Shown: positions 42,292-50,128 of the stretch, piece by piece
How the letters are laid out: every line of letters starts with the position of its first letter
Position numbering within the stretch: position 1 is the first letter of the stretch
Source of the DNA: Proteus alimentorum
Lineage (GTDB): Bacteria > Pseudomonadota > Gammaproteobacteria > Enterobacterales > Enterobacteriaceae
Reading direction: 5' to 3'
Length of the DNA stretch: 64,000 nucleotides
Assembly (NCBI RefSeq): GCF_002607735.1
Contig: NZ_NBVR01000003.1
Coordinates: 43,824-107,823 of the forward strand
Program-made: the position numbers and the translations under genes
Notes under the pieces: generated by a model
What the model saw: only the letters and a program-made list of their open reading frames with translations
The model's database searches: none
Told to the model about the DNA's origin: nothing

Positions 42292-42654
42292 ATGCGTTTT
42301 AAACTGTTAAAAGTTGCCGCCTTATCTTTAGTCGTAATGACTTCAGGTTGCTCTATGTTCGAGAAACTGGTTTATCACCCAGATATCAATCAGGGAAATT
42401 ATTTAACACCAGCCGAAGTCGCAAAAGTTCAGCAAGGAATGACACAGCAGCAAGTTCAATTTGCCCTTGGTACGCCAATGCTTAAAGCTCCTTTCGGGAG
42501 CCAGACTTGGTATTATGTTTTCCGTGAAGAGCCTGGTCATCAGGAAGTACGTCAAGAGACTCTCACCCTGACTTTTGATAGCAATGGCATACTGACTAAG
42601 ATTGATAAGCAAGGCAATATGCCTAACTTCTCAGCACCAGCAACAAAATCGTAA
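42292..42654 (+). CDS. bamE: Outer membrane assembly lipoprotein BamE
   Basis: Component of the BAM complex that inserts outer-membrane proteins. It has 120 residues. The lipobox MTSGC ends the signal peptide at Cys20; the SmpA/OmlA fold motif VQQGMTQQQVQFALGTPM and WYYVFREE follow. It is downstream of recN as in E. coli. A terminator follows. Confidence 0.95.
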   Translation: MRFKLLKVAALSLVVMTSGCSMFEKLVYHPDINQGNYLTPAEVAKVQQGMTQQQVQFALGTPMLKAPFGSQTWYYVFREEPGHQEVRQETLTLTFDSNGILTKIDKQGNMPNFSAPATKS

Positions 42655-42709
42655 TGCGATTACAGTGTTAAGAAAACTTAGTTTTGTATAAGATTGGCAA
42701 AAACGAACT

Positions 42710-42750
42710 GCACCCCATACGTTAAATTTGACGTTGGGGTGTGTTTTTAT
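42710..42750 (+). terminator. Terminator of bamE
   Basis: Stem GCACCCCATACGT / ACGTTGGGGTGTG with loop TAAATTTG and tail TTTTTAT. Confidence 0.8.
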
Positions 42751-42859
42751 AGAGAGAAATTGTTTTATAATAGTGTTGTCTTTTATTGTATCTGTCTGTA
42801 ATCAAACGGCCTATCATTGCAGTATATGATGCTTCCCCTATTGAGCCGAAAGCATGATA

Positions 42860-43153
42860 TTAATCCGCTTTTTGTCGTGCTTTCTCAGCACGTTTACGAC
42901 GCATTTCTTTAGGATCAGCAATTAAAGGTCGATAAATTTCAACTCTATCACCATCTCGCACATTATCACTTAACTTTGCTGGTCGACTATAAATACCCAC
43001 TTTATTCTTAGTTAAATCAATATCATTACAAATTGTTAAGATATTTGAAGCAATAATGGCTTGTTCAACAGTATCCCCTAATGTTAGTTCAACAGGGATA
43101 AGGTACTGTTTGTCGGGCAACGCATAAGTTACCTCTACCCATATTTTAGTCAC
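42860..43153 (-). CDS. rnfH: RnfH-family ubiquitin-like protein
   Basis: A 97-residue beta-grasp protein ([40 protein letters not shown]). Role in E. coli is unclear despite its name. It overlaps ratA by 8 nt, a conserved pairing. Confidence 0.92.
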   Translation of the reverse strand: MTKIWVEVTYALPDKQYLIPVELTLGDTVEQAIIASNILTICNDIDLTKNKVGIYSRPAKLSDNVRDGDRVEIYRPLIADPKEMRRKRAEKARQKAD

Positions 43154-43580
43154 GATAGATCTCTTTCGCTCTGTGAGTAAATGCCTGAACCATATTATTC
43201 GTTAAATCCTTAAAAATACGTCCAAAAGCCAACTCAATTAATTTATTAGTGAACTCAAAGTCTAGCTGAAATTCTATCTTACACGCATTATCATCAAGTG
43301 CGGTAAACACCCATCCCCCAGTTAATTTACGAAAAGGGCCATCAACAAGACGCATATCAACACGTTCATTAGTCTTTAAAAAATTATGGGTAGTAAATGT
43401 TTTACTAATTCCCGCTTTAGAGACATTTATTGATGCAATCATTTCTTCTGGAGTGCTTTTGATCAGTTTACTTCCAACGCATCCTGGTAGAAAATCAGGA
43501 TAAGTAAGAACATCATTAACCAGTTTAAACATTTGCTCTGTGCTAAAAGGGACAAGAGCAGATCGACTAATCTGAGGCAT
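43146..43580 (-). CDS. ratA: RatA/PasT START-domain protein
   Basis: A 144-residue polyketide-cyclase/START-type protein ([38 protein letters not shown]). In E. coli it is described as a ribosome-association toxin and, as a Coq10 homologue, in ubiquinone use. It is paired with rnfH and divergent from smpB. Confidence 0.92.
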   Translation of the reverse strand: MPQISRSALVPFSTEQMFKLVNDVLTYPDFLPGCVGSKLIKSTPEEMIASINVSKAGISKTFTTHNFLKTNERVDMRLVDGPFRKLTGGWVFTALDDNACKIEFQLDFEFTNKLIELAFGRIFKDLTNNMVQAFTHRAKEIYRD

Positions 43581-43736
43581 AGTTATTCCTGTACGACAAC
43601 ACTGTGTGTGATCATATCATTGAACAGTGACTAATTAAAAATCTAATGGAATATAGCTTAAGTTTTATGCAATTGAAAAGAAAACAGTCGGTTAAATGAT
43701 TTCTTTCTATTGCTCATACAGTATAATGTGGACATT

Positions 43737-44219
43737 ATGACAAAGAAAAAATCACACAAACCTGGTTCTGCGACCATTGCGTTAAACAAACGTGCTCGCC
43801 ATGAATATTTCATCGAAGATGAGATCGAAGCGGGTCTGTCGTTACAAGGCTGGGAAGTTAAATCACTGCGTGCCGGTAAAGCAAACATCAGTGATAGCTA
43901 CGTCGTCATGCGTGATGGCGAAGCTTATCTTTTTGGTGCAACTATTTCTCCTTTAAATGTTGCGTCAAGCCATGTCGTTTGTGACCCAACACGTACCCGT
44001 AAATTATTATTAAAACAGCGTGAACTTGATAACCTTTATGGTCAGATCAACCGTGATGGTTATACCGTTGTTGCTCTTTCTCTTTATTGGAAAAACGCTT
44101 GGTGCAAAATCAAAATTGGCGTTGCAAAGGGTAAAAAAGATCACGATAAACGTGAAACCATTAAAGATCGTGAGTGGAAATTAGACAAAGCACGTATTAT
44201 GAAAAATGCTAACCGCTAA
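43737..44219 (+). CDS. smpB: SsrA-binding protein SmpB
   Basis: Binds tmRNA and brings it to stalled ribosomes. It has 160 residues starting [20 protein letters not shown]. The family core [21 protein letters not shown] and the basic C-terminal tail ([16 protein letters not shown]) are intact. An upstream in-frame ATG at 43710 is rejected as the added residues are not family-like. It lies 59 bp before ssrA. Confidence 0.97.
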   Translation: MTKKKSHKPGSATIALNKRARHEYFIEDEIEAGLSLQGWEVKSLRAGKANISDSYVVMRDGEAYLFGATISPLNVASSHVVCDPTRTRKLLLKQRELDNLYGQINRDGYTVVALSLYWKNAWCKIKIGVAKGKKDHDKRETIKDREWKLDKARIMKNANR

Positions 44220-44278
44220 ATAGCGTTAAGTACTAGCTATTACAAGTATTTTTCTGATATACTCGCTTTCAACAACTT

Positions 44279-44645
44279 GGGGCTGATTCTGGATTCGACG
44301 GGATTTGCGAAACCCAAGGTGCATGCCGAGGGGCGGTTGGCCTCGTAAAAAGCCGCAAAAAAGTAGTCGCAAACGACGAAAACAAACTAGCACTAGCAGC
44401 TTAATAACCTGCTTAGAGCCCTCTCTCCCTAGCTTCCGCTCTTAAGACGGGGATCAAGAGAGGTCAAACCCAAAAGAGATCGCGTGGATGCCTAGCTTGG
44501 GGTTGAAGCGTTAAACTTAATCAAGCTAGCTTATTCATGGCGTGTCTATCCGCAGTGGGTAAGTGAAATTAAAGATTAGACTAAGCATGTAGTGCCGAGG
44601 ATGTAGAAATTTCGGACGCGGGTTCAACTCCCGCCAGCTCCACCA
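44279..44645 (+). ncRNA. ssrA: Transfer-messenger RNA
   Basis: Rescues stalled ribosomes. The 5' end GGGGCTGATTCTGGATTCGA and 3' end CCGCCAGCTCCACCA form the tRNA-Ala-like domain, with the G-U pair and encoded CCA. The tag frame runs 44369-44401 with stop TAA at 44402, reading ANDENKLALAA, one codon longer than E. coli. The total of 367 nt is slightly longer than E. coli (363). Its 3' end is a common prophage integration target. Confidence 0.98.
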
Positions 44646-45148
44646 AATTTGGTGGGTCAGTGATAGGACAATGGTTTCAAAAACAAGAAGTTAGCGAAAT
44701 CACCAAGACTACACACTGACAACAAAAGGACTTGAAAGTGCACGCGAAATGCACGTGCATTTGAATAAAGAACCCTAAGGGTAACTCCTTAGGGTTTTCT
44801 ATTTGTAACAAAGTGTAATAAAATGTTTCATTCAATCCCTTCGTTAGAAAAAATTCTAGAACAATATTAATTCATTAAATATGAAACAACATGCATATCA
44901 CCTAAAACCCTTACTTGACGCGTTAGGATGACAAGCCCTTTTATTTGTATCTCTTATTAGCTCCTTGTTGTTTAATAGATGTAAGCCACAATAAGGAATA
45001 CTAAAAATGAGAATGGCTCTATATAGCTGTCATTGTCATAGAAATCAGTTATCAATATTGAACTCTACAAATAAAAGAACAAAAATTGAGCATTTTAGTA
45101 CGAAGTAACGTACACTGAATCACGATATCCCTATAATGGGTGAAAGAT
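44646..45148. other. Region between ssrA and the first accessory gene
   Basis: About 500 bp with no recognisable gene. It contains a terminator at 44771-44800. Core-like sequence probably ends here and the prophage-side DNA begins, but I cannot see a repeated att core within the window. Confidence 0.5.
44771..44800 (+). terminator. Terminator downstream of ssrA
   Basis: Stem AACCCTAAGG / CCTTAGGGTT, loop GTAACT, tail TTCTATTT; 126 bp after the mature tmRNA end. Confidence 0.85.
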
Positions 45149-45310
45149 ATGAAAGCTTTTAATGTGATAAGAATGTTTCAAGACGCACAAGTAGAAGTTA
45201 CCTGCCCAAGCTGTTCTTACGTAGCTAAACAAAACAAACACAAACTTAAGAAAAACCTAATATTATTATGCCCTAATTGTGGCTACATGTTTTATTTCAA
45301 TAAAATATAA
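45149..45310 (+). CDS. Small zinc-ribbon protein, Com-like
   Basis: A 53-residue open frame with two zinc knuckles, CPSC and CPNC, 18 residues apart, and a basic linker (KQNKHKLKK). The arrangement resembles Mu Com, a small zinc-finger translational activator of a DNA-modification gene, found in many prophages. Ribosome site GGGTGAAAG lies before the ATG. It is the first accessory gene after ssrA. Com identity is inferred from layout only. Confidence 0.6.
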   Translation: MKAFNVIRMFQDAQVEVTCPSCSYVAKQNKHKLKKNLILLCPNCGYMFYFNKI

Positions 45311-45322
45311 ACACAACTCAAT

Positions 45323-45463
45323 ATGCCCGTTGTTGCCGTGGAAGTTGAACGACAACAACCAGCACATCTGCGCGAGTATTTTAACGAACGATTGGCATTT
45401 TATCGTGAGAGAGACAAGAAGTTGCCTGATGGGAGTTCGGTGCAGTATTTGAAAACAGAGTAG
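45323..45463 (+). pseudogene. Short remnant downstream of the zinc-ribbon gene
   Basis: A 46-codon frame, 12 bp after the previous stop, with charged, well-formed sequence (HLREYFNERLAFYRERDKK) and clearly higher GC than its surroundings. It looks like the C-terminal end of a longer protein whose 5' part has been lost. I do not recognise the parent. Confidence 0.4.
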
Positions 45464-46041
45464 TGCCTATGCTAGATGGAACCGACTGATTTATATAATC
45501 AATCAGTTATAAAATTTTGGAGTCTTATTGGTGTCCTGATTTTTTCTTTTACAATTATTGATAAAACATCATACTGATAATTAGTTGTATTACTCACCAT
45601 ACTCCCTCAACCTATCTGGCGTAACATTATACCCATAATAATTATGTAACTTATTAAATAAATTATAATTATTGGTGGTGATAATCTTTTTTTATGTGAT
45701 CTTGGTTTGTATGTAAATGGTTGATTTTTAGTTTGGGTTGGAGTGGTTTTGGGGAAGATTATTTTAAATAATTTTAACTATACTAATGTAATGAATATTT
45801 TAAAAATAACAATTTATTATGCAATATCTCAAATTTGATTCTCAACTTTGAGCGAGTAATCGCCATTGCCGTTACTCGCTTTGTGCATTTACGAGTTAAA
45901 GCCTTAGATCTAACTCGTCAGTTTCGGATAAAAATTTCTATGGGTAACGTCCAGAACAGGAGTATAACGGAGTGGAGCTACTTCGTGGCAATGTGAGCGA
46001 AGCGAATTACAAATCGGCGATGTATATGATTGTTAAGCTAC
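45464..46041. other. AT-rich gap with tandem hairpins and attC-like element
   Basis: No complete gene. It contains a stem AGCGAGTAA / TTACTCGCT at 45851-45880, a second stem ACGAGTTA / TAACTCGT at 45891-45918, and the attC-like element at 45942-46038. A short minus-strand open stretch ending at 45590 may be a phage gene remnant. Confidence 0.5.
45942..46038 (-). other. Candidate attC-like element 2 (degenerate)
   Basis: On the minus strand it begins with GCTTAAC (fits RYYYAAC) 3 bp after the stop of the SLOG gene and ends GGACGTTACCC, a partial core site. The position matches a cassette 3' end, but the inner arms pair poorly. Weaker than the element at 47205. Confidence 0.4.
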
Positions 46042-46596
46042 TTAGAAAAGACTATTTTGTTGATGTTTAAAAGATTGAATTATATCCCTAATTTTCAGCT
46101 TTTTATCAGCTTTCTCTAAGGCTGATGAACTCATGTAAGAAGTGAGTTTTTCAAGATCACTTACTTCTTTTATCTTGAGAAATTCTTTAGCTTTGTTTAT
46201 ATACACTAAAGCTGATTTCTTTCTTTTTAAGAGCTCAATTGCATTGCTCAGAGTTCCAGTGCTTTTCGTATCCCAAACCATTAATCCATAATCACAGTCT
46301 TCAGCCATCTTTAAATCTTTAGCCGTAAAAAATGCCCTGGTTCCTGAAGGCGCATTTGTTTCAATTTTTAATACGGGCCAATGCCCCAGATTGTTTCTTG
46401 GATTATCACCAGAACAGTACACAAGGACGTATTTCATATTCTTTGAAATTAAATATTCTTGAATAGAACTATCTACGCCGCTAGCATCACCAACTATTAC
46501 TTGATAACCAGACTCAACTATGTTGTTGATTCTCTTTTGAACATTCTGATCTAAGTTCTTGATTCCCATAGAACCTGATATGAATATTTTATACAT
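46042..46596 (-). CDS. SLOG-fold (YspA/DprA-like) nucleotide-binding protein
   Basis: A 184-residue protein. The N-terminal Rossmann-like part has ISGSMGIKNLD, the loop VGDASGVDSSIQEYL and DYGLMVWDTKSTGTL, which fit the SLOG superfamily that includes YspA/DUF2493 and DprA. SLOG proteins are proposed to bind or process nucleotide-derived ligands and recur in conflict systems. A Lys-rich C-terminal extension (about 130-184) is unassigned. Its ATG overlaps the stop of the phosphoribosyltransferase gene (TAATG), so the two proteins are probably made together. Exact function unknown. Confidence 0.65.
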   Translation of the reverse strand: MYKIFISGSMGIKNLDQNVQKRINNIVESGYQVIVGDASGVDSSIQEYLISKNMKYVLVYCSGDNPRNNLGHWPVLKIETNAPSGTRAFFTAKDLKMAEDCDYGLMVWDTKSTGTLSNAIELLKRKKSALVYINKAKEFLKIKEVSDLEKLTSYMSSSALEKADKKLKIRDIIQSFKHQQNSLF

Positions 46597-47177
46597 TATC
46601 TTTTCCTAGTTACCGTGGCTACATAAATATTTCTTATTTTACTATAGCCTCTCAATACAGTTGTAGCGGCCTCCAAAGAAGAGCCTGTATCAAATAGATC
46701 ATCAACGATCAGCACATCAAATAGACCTTTATCCAATACATCGTATACCTTGAATGCTCCCACGAGCGTAGATACCTTTTCATCTCTCGTTTCTATATCT
46801 TTCATAGCTGGTGTGCTACCAGTTTTAACAAGTAAATTTTCAATACATAGGATACCCATGCGGCCAGCTAGATCTCTTGCGATCTCGGTAACTGGTTGTT
46901 TAGCCCTAATTTTTGAAGCTGGCATAGGTATTACTATATGCGATGATGAAAACGCCGCCCCAAAAGAGTCGTATAATTGTTGCCCTATAATTGGCACCTG
47001 CGAGAAGTCAGATCGGTATTTTAGCTGAAAAAGGGCTTCGCCAGCTTCTGGACGTTCTGTGTCAAACTGCATGTGCCCATATTCGTTATATCCAATCGGT
47101 GTACTACAAATAGTATGCTTATCCAACGAGTAACCTAAGGTCCAATTCCCTTCAATCTTTTTAATATTAACTTTCAT
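46596..47177 (-). CDS. ComF-type phosphoribosyltransferase domain protein
   Basis: A 193-residue protein with the PRPP-binding motif FDVLIVDDLFDTGSSLEAAT and upstream IVIPMPASKIRAKQPVTEIA and the flexible-loop region KDIETRDEKVSTLVGAF, typical of type I phosphoribosyltransferases of the ComF group. The start MKVNIKKIEG has GAGAGA 8 nt upstream; an earlier in-frame start at 47216 lies inside the attC element. It starts about 30 bp after that element, as cassette genes do. Substrate base is unknown. Confidence 0.75.
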   Translation of the reverse strand: MKVNIKKIEGNWTLGYSLDKHTICSTPIGYNEYGHMQFDTERPEAGEALFQLKYRSDFSQVPIIGQQLYDSFGAAFSSSHIVIPMPASKIRAKQPVTEIARDLAGRMGILCIENLLVKTGSTPAMKDIETRDEKVSTLVGAFKVYDVLDKGLFDVLIVDDLFDTGSSLEAATTVLRGYSKIRNIYVATVTRKR

Positions 47178-47204
47178 TGCAATTTCTCTCAAATTACCCG
47201 AGTC

Positions 47205-47322
47205 GGCTAACGCCACATTAATATGTCAGCAACACTACCACCAAACCACTATAAACACAAAATCCAACGATAGAATCAAAAATGCCAAACGTTACAAATC
47301 ACTCTAAAATGCTTTGTTAGGC
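47205..47322 (-). other. Integron attC site, Vibrio-type family (probable)
   Basis: On the minus strand this 118-bp element runs from GCCTAACAAAGCATTTTA through GTAACGTTTGGCATTTTTG and GGTTTGGTGGTAGTGTTGC to AATGTGGCGTTAGCC. Ends are R''-type GCCTAAC and R'-type GTTAGCC with inner ATT boxes 5 nt in. It starts 1 bp after the protease stop codon and ends 28 bp before the next start codon, the geometry of a gene cassette. Confidence 0.75.
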
Positions 47323-47323
47323 T

Positions 47324-48403
47324 TTACGCCTTTATTTGCCATGTGTTTTTTTTAATCGACATTTCCTTATAGCCTGCATTTTCAAAAAATTGCTTGACGG
47401 CATTGGCTGCGGTTATCAATACAGATGCTGATGGATTACCCTTAGCTTGGAAGAAAATCAGGTTCTCTTGACTCATTGATTCAACAATGTACGTGGGGCT
47501 GACTGAATTAAATACTTCATAAGCTGAATGAAGTAAGGATTGATCATCACAATGAATTTCCATAAAAAGATCTCGGTCATCATCGTAAACATAAACACAA
47601 GCGTTATATAGCCTAGAATTCAAACGGCCTAAACTATCGTTAACCATTTTAATTTCTATTAGAGAATCTAAATCTCTACATATCCCAAATTCAGCAAGAT
47701 TTATATCAAATTTTTCTCTTGCTAATTCTATAGCCGCATCAATTGACATGACACTCATATAGCCAGTTTCGACCAGAGAACTACCTGTTCCTAAGCTCTC
47801 CGTGACTAGCCCTAGAGCAATACCAGACTTCGTCATAACCACCCCCCCACTAAACCCACCTCTAGCCATCGTAGATAAGACAAAGTGTACGTATTCAGAA
47901 TGTCGAACATCAATAACAGCATTAACTTGACCGCTAGCAACTACTTGATTTGGGGTTGTAGTAAAAGGTATTGGCGGATAACCAATTACCAACACATCCG
48001 TTAATATAAACTCATAGTCTTGTATTTCATGCGATGTATGTGAGCCCAATTGGACTTTAGGTAAAAATTTATCGACTAGCTCAACTCGAAATACTGCAAC
48101 ATCTTCAGAGGCATGCTCATAAGGTCCCTCGATTATCTCTATGATCCGAGGGCTTATATAGCATGTATTATGACCATATTGATCACTATCTTTAGTTACT
48201 TCTATTCTCTTAGTTGTAGCGACTTCTACAATTGTTTGGAATTCGATAACATGCTTCGCTGTAACAAAGATCCCATCACCAATATGAAAAGCTGATCCAA
48301 TGCCAGCTTTTCCATCAGCATTCACTACAGAAACATAAGCGACAGCCCCTGCATACTGTGCATATAGCTGTTGTAACTCTGTTACATTATTCTCGTAAGC
48401 CAA
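47324..48403 (-). CDS. Cytosolic trypsin-like serine protease
   Basis: A 359-residue protein with a chymotrypsin-fold peptidase domain (about 15-230): His in FVTAKHVIEF, Asp in EDVAVFRVELV, Ser in MARGGFSGGVVMT. No signal peptide, so it should act in the cytosol. The C-terminal part (about 235-359) is unassigned and may be a sensor or oligomerisation region. I choose the TTG start (MAYENNVTELQQ) because GAGG lies 7 nt upstream; an in-frame ATG at 48493 would translate a GC-rich, attC/attI-like stretch. The stop abuts the attC site. Confidence 0.8.
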   Translation of the reverse strand: MAYENNVTELQQLYAQYAGAVAYVSVVNADGKAGIGSAFHIGDGIFVTAKHVIEFQTIVEVATTKRIEVTKDSDQYGHNTCYISPRIIEIIEGPYEHASEDVAVFRVELVDKFLPKVQLGSHTSHEIQDYEFILTDVLVIGYPPIPFTTTPNQVVASGQVNAVIDVRHSEYVHFVLSTMARGGFSGGVVMTKSGIALGLVTESLGTGSSLVETGYMSVMSIDAAIELAREKFDINLAEFGICRDLDSLIEIKMVNDSLGRLNSRLYNACVYVYDDDRDLFMEIHCDDQSLLHSAYEVFNSVSPTYIVESMSQENLIFFQAKGNPSASVLITAANAVKQFFENAGYKEMSIKKNTWQIKA

Positions 48404-49069
48404 TTTATACCTCGTAAAGCCTAATGTCTTAGTATTTATGCGCTGCGCTGTTTGTGGGGTGTAAATCGCCTGTTGGACTTGGCGCTGCCACATCTATGTC
48501 AATTAGTATAAATAATACTATAGGAATTTACTTTTTTTGATAGTGATTTTTTATACAGCTTTATAATTAATTGATATTATTTATATTTATCATTTTTCTT
48601 CGCTCAAGTCTGACTAATTATTGATCTTGATTGACAGTATTTCGGCCTCGTATTCAGGCTAACACTCGTACCATATTTTTTTATTAGTTAACGTAATTAC
48701 GGTTGGATAAAATTGATAAGGTCAGAATTCTATTGCATTACTAAAACTGGGCTCAAATACTGATGTTGAAGTGAGATAAATGCCACATTACTAACGCGGA
48801 ATGGGGTAATAATGAGCTGGCGAAGCCTTCAAGTAATGACCGTTTTTGGCACACACCAGTTAGGTTGGGGTGTTATTAGATCTGCTCTGAGCGAAAAGCG
48901 GAAATTCACGATTGCTTCTATTGCTCATTAAGGCTTTACGAGCATCGCTGTAGGTTAGTAAATCGGGAGTAGAACAAACTTTACGGGAGACCGTTTTTAC
49001 TTTAAACACCAACGCCAAGACCACCGAATAGTGGCCTCAGTTATTTCGACGTGAGTTATCATAATAAAA
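48404..49069. other. Gap between synthetase and protease genes
   Basis: About 670 bp without a gene. 48404-48490 is GC-richer and carries an ATTAGGC core-like motif at 48419-48425. 48500-48660 is very AT-rich and may hold the protease promoter. 48789-48865 is attC-like. 49020-49055 carries a GGCCAC/GTGGTC hairpin just after the synthetase gene. Confidence 0.5.
48789..48865. other. Candidate attC-like element 3 (degenerate)
   Basis: Plus strand CTAACGCGGAATGGGG at one end and CACACACCAGTTAGGT at the other, with a GGC-GAA-GCC hairpin inside. The end heptamer GTTAGGT fits GTTRRRY. No gene abuts it directly, so it could be a leftover of a lost cassette or unrelated. Confidence 0.3.
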
Positions 49070-50128
49070 CTATTGATTATTTGCAGCAAAAGTACTAACT
49101 AATTGTGAAGCCTTTTCCTTTGGCATAAAATGGGAATAAAATTTCCTCAAATGTTCAGCCTCTTCCTCGTATTCATCGCCCACTAAATCCCAATTTAGAG
49201 GTCTTTTTCTGCTTAAGTCTTCAAAGTTATTAATTAGCATAACATCACGCAGGAAACCATATATGTTATTGTCTGGAGAGTGTACCTTACACACCTCGAC
49301 GTAATTAGCGGGGATTGAATCTGCAATTGATTTAAAGTTGTCAAGCCCAGTAAATTTTAATTCTTCTATAATATCTCTAGTGGTTGAACCACCCCAATCC
49401 TTTACAGGAATCAAATCCAAACCTATTTTTTTGCTAATTTCTTGTACAAATTTTGAAAGATTGATGGAGTTTATTTCTTGAGATAATAGTTCCTCCAAGT
49501 CATTATCTCTTATAGATTTTTTATATTCCTCAATGGCGTTAACAATCTCAGAGAAACCTTCATCCGCAATTTCAAGCATACCAGAGTATAAATTAATTTT
49601 TCTTTGGATCTGTAATGGTAAGTTTGCACCAAGTTTGTAATTACGATCATGCGTTAATTCTGCCCAGGCATGCTGCAACATAGTTCTGACTTGAATTTCG
49701 CAGTTCAAGCCTGAGATATACTCATACTCTTTCAGAGCGTTTCTTTTTTCACCAATGTTGCAAACATAATGCACAGACCTATATCCTACTTTATCAGAGG
49801 ATAGCCGGCCTTCATTGTCCATGCTATTCTTAACGTCAATATTGAATGTGGACTTGATCACATCACTAACTCTAGCTATATCAGACTCTAGGTATAATAT
49901 TATCCTTACACCTGAAATATCTGTTAACTCATCAGTTGGTTTTTTATATTTTTTTCTACCAATTTTCTCCAGTATACCTTCCTTCGTTTTAGTTCTATAA
50001 CTAACAGAAAGGTAGTCCACTTCATTTTGTTGAAGGAGGTTTTCAATTATAAAAGCTATATGCTTTCCTAAGAGTTCAAACTTGGGCAAGTTTTCATCGA
50101 CCCATGAATTAATACTTTGTTCTTTCAT
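49070..50128 (-). CDS. RelA/SpoT-type nucleotide synthetase
   Basis: A 352-residue protein with a complete RelA/SpoT synthetase domain (about 20-190): GRKKYKKPTDELTDISGVRI, GYRSVHYV and CEIQVRTMLQHAWAELTHDR. No HD hydrolase domain. The C-terminal 150-160 residues are unassigned. Such small synthetases make (p)ppGpp or (p)ppApp, or, in toxSAS and CapRel proteins, pyrophosphorylate tRNA in phage defence. The length and single C-terminal extension would allow a CapRel-like fused toxin-antitoxin, but no motif proves it. GAGGGTGT precedes the ATG. Confidence 0.85.
   Translation of the reverse strand: MKEQSINSWVDENLPKFELLGKHIAFIIENLLQQNEVDYLSVSYRTKTKEGILEKIGRKKYKKPTDELTDISGVRIILYLESDIARVSDVIKSTFNIDVKNSMDNEGRLSSDKVGYRSVHYVCNIGEKRNALKEYEYISGLNCEIQVRTMLQHAWAELTHDRNYKLGANLPLQIQRKINLYSGMLEIADEGFSEIVNAIEEYKKSIRDNDLEELLSQEINSINLSKFVQEISKKIGLDLIPVKDWGGSTTRDIIEELKFTGLDNFKSIADSIPANYVEVCKVHSPDNNIYGFLRDVMLINNFEDLSRKRPLNWDLVGDEYEEEAEHLRKFYSHFMPKEKASQLVSTFAANNQ

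Noticed and set aside
45590..45690. Minus-strand phage gene remnant ending YNVTPDRLREYGE
   Set aside because: Reads like a protein end, but only about 33 codons are open and no start exists; too little to call.
44646..46041. attL/attR direct repeat of the ssrA 3' end inside the window
   Set aside because: I could not find a second copy of the tmRNA 3' terminal sequence here; it may lie beyond the right edge.
49020..49055. Short attC site right after the RelA/SpoT-type gene
   Set aside because: A GGCCAC/GTGGTC stem and AAC/GTT ends are present, but the core heptamers do not fit; more likely an ordinary hairpin.
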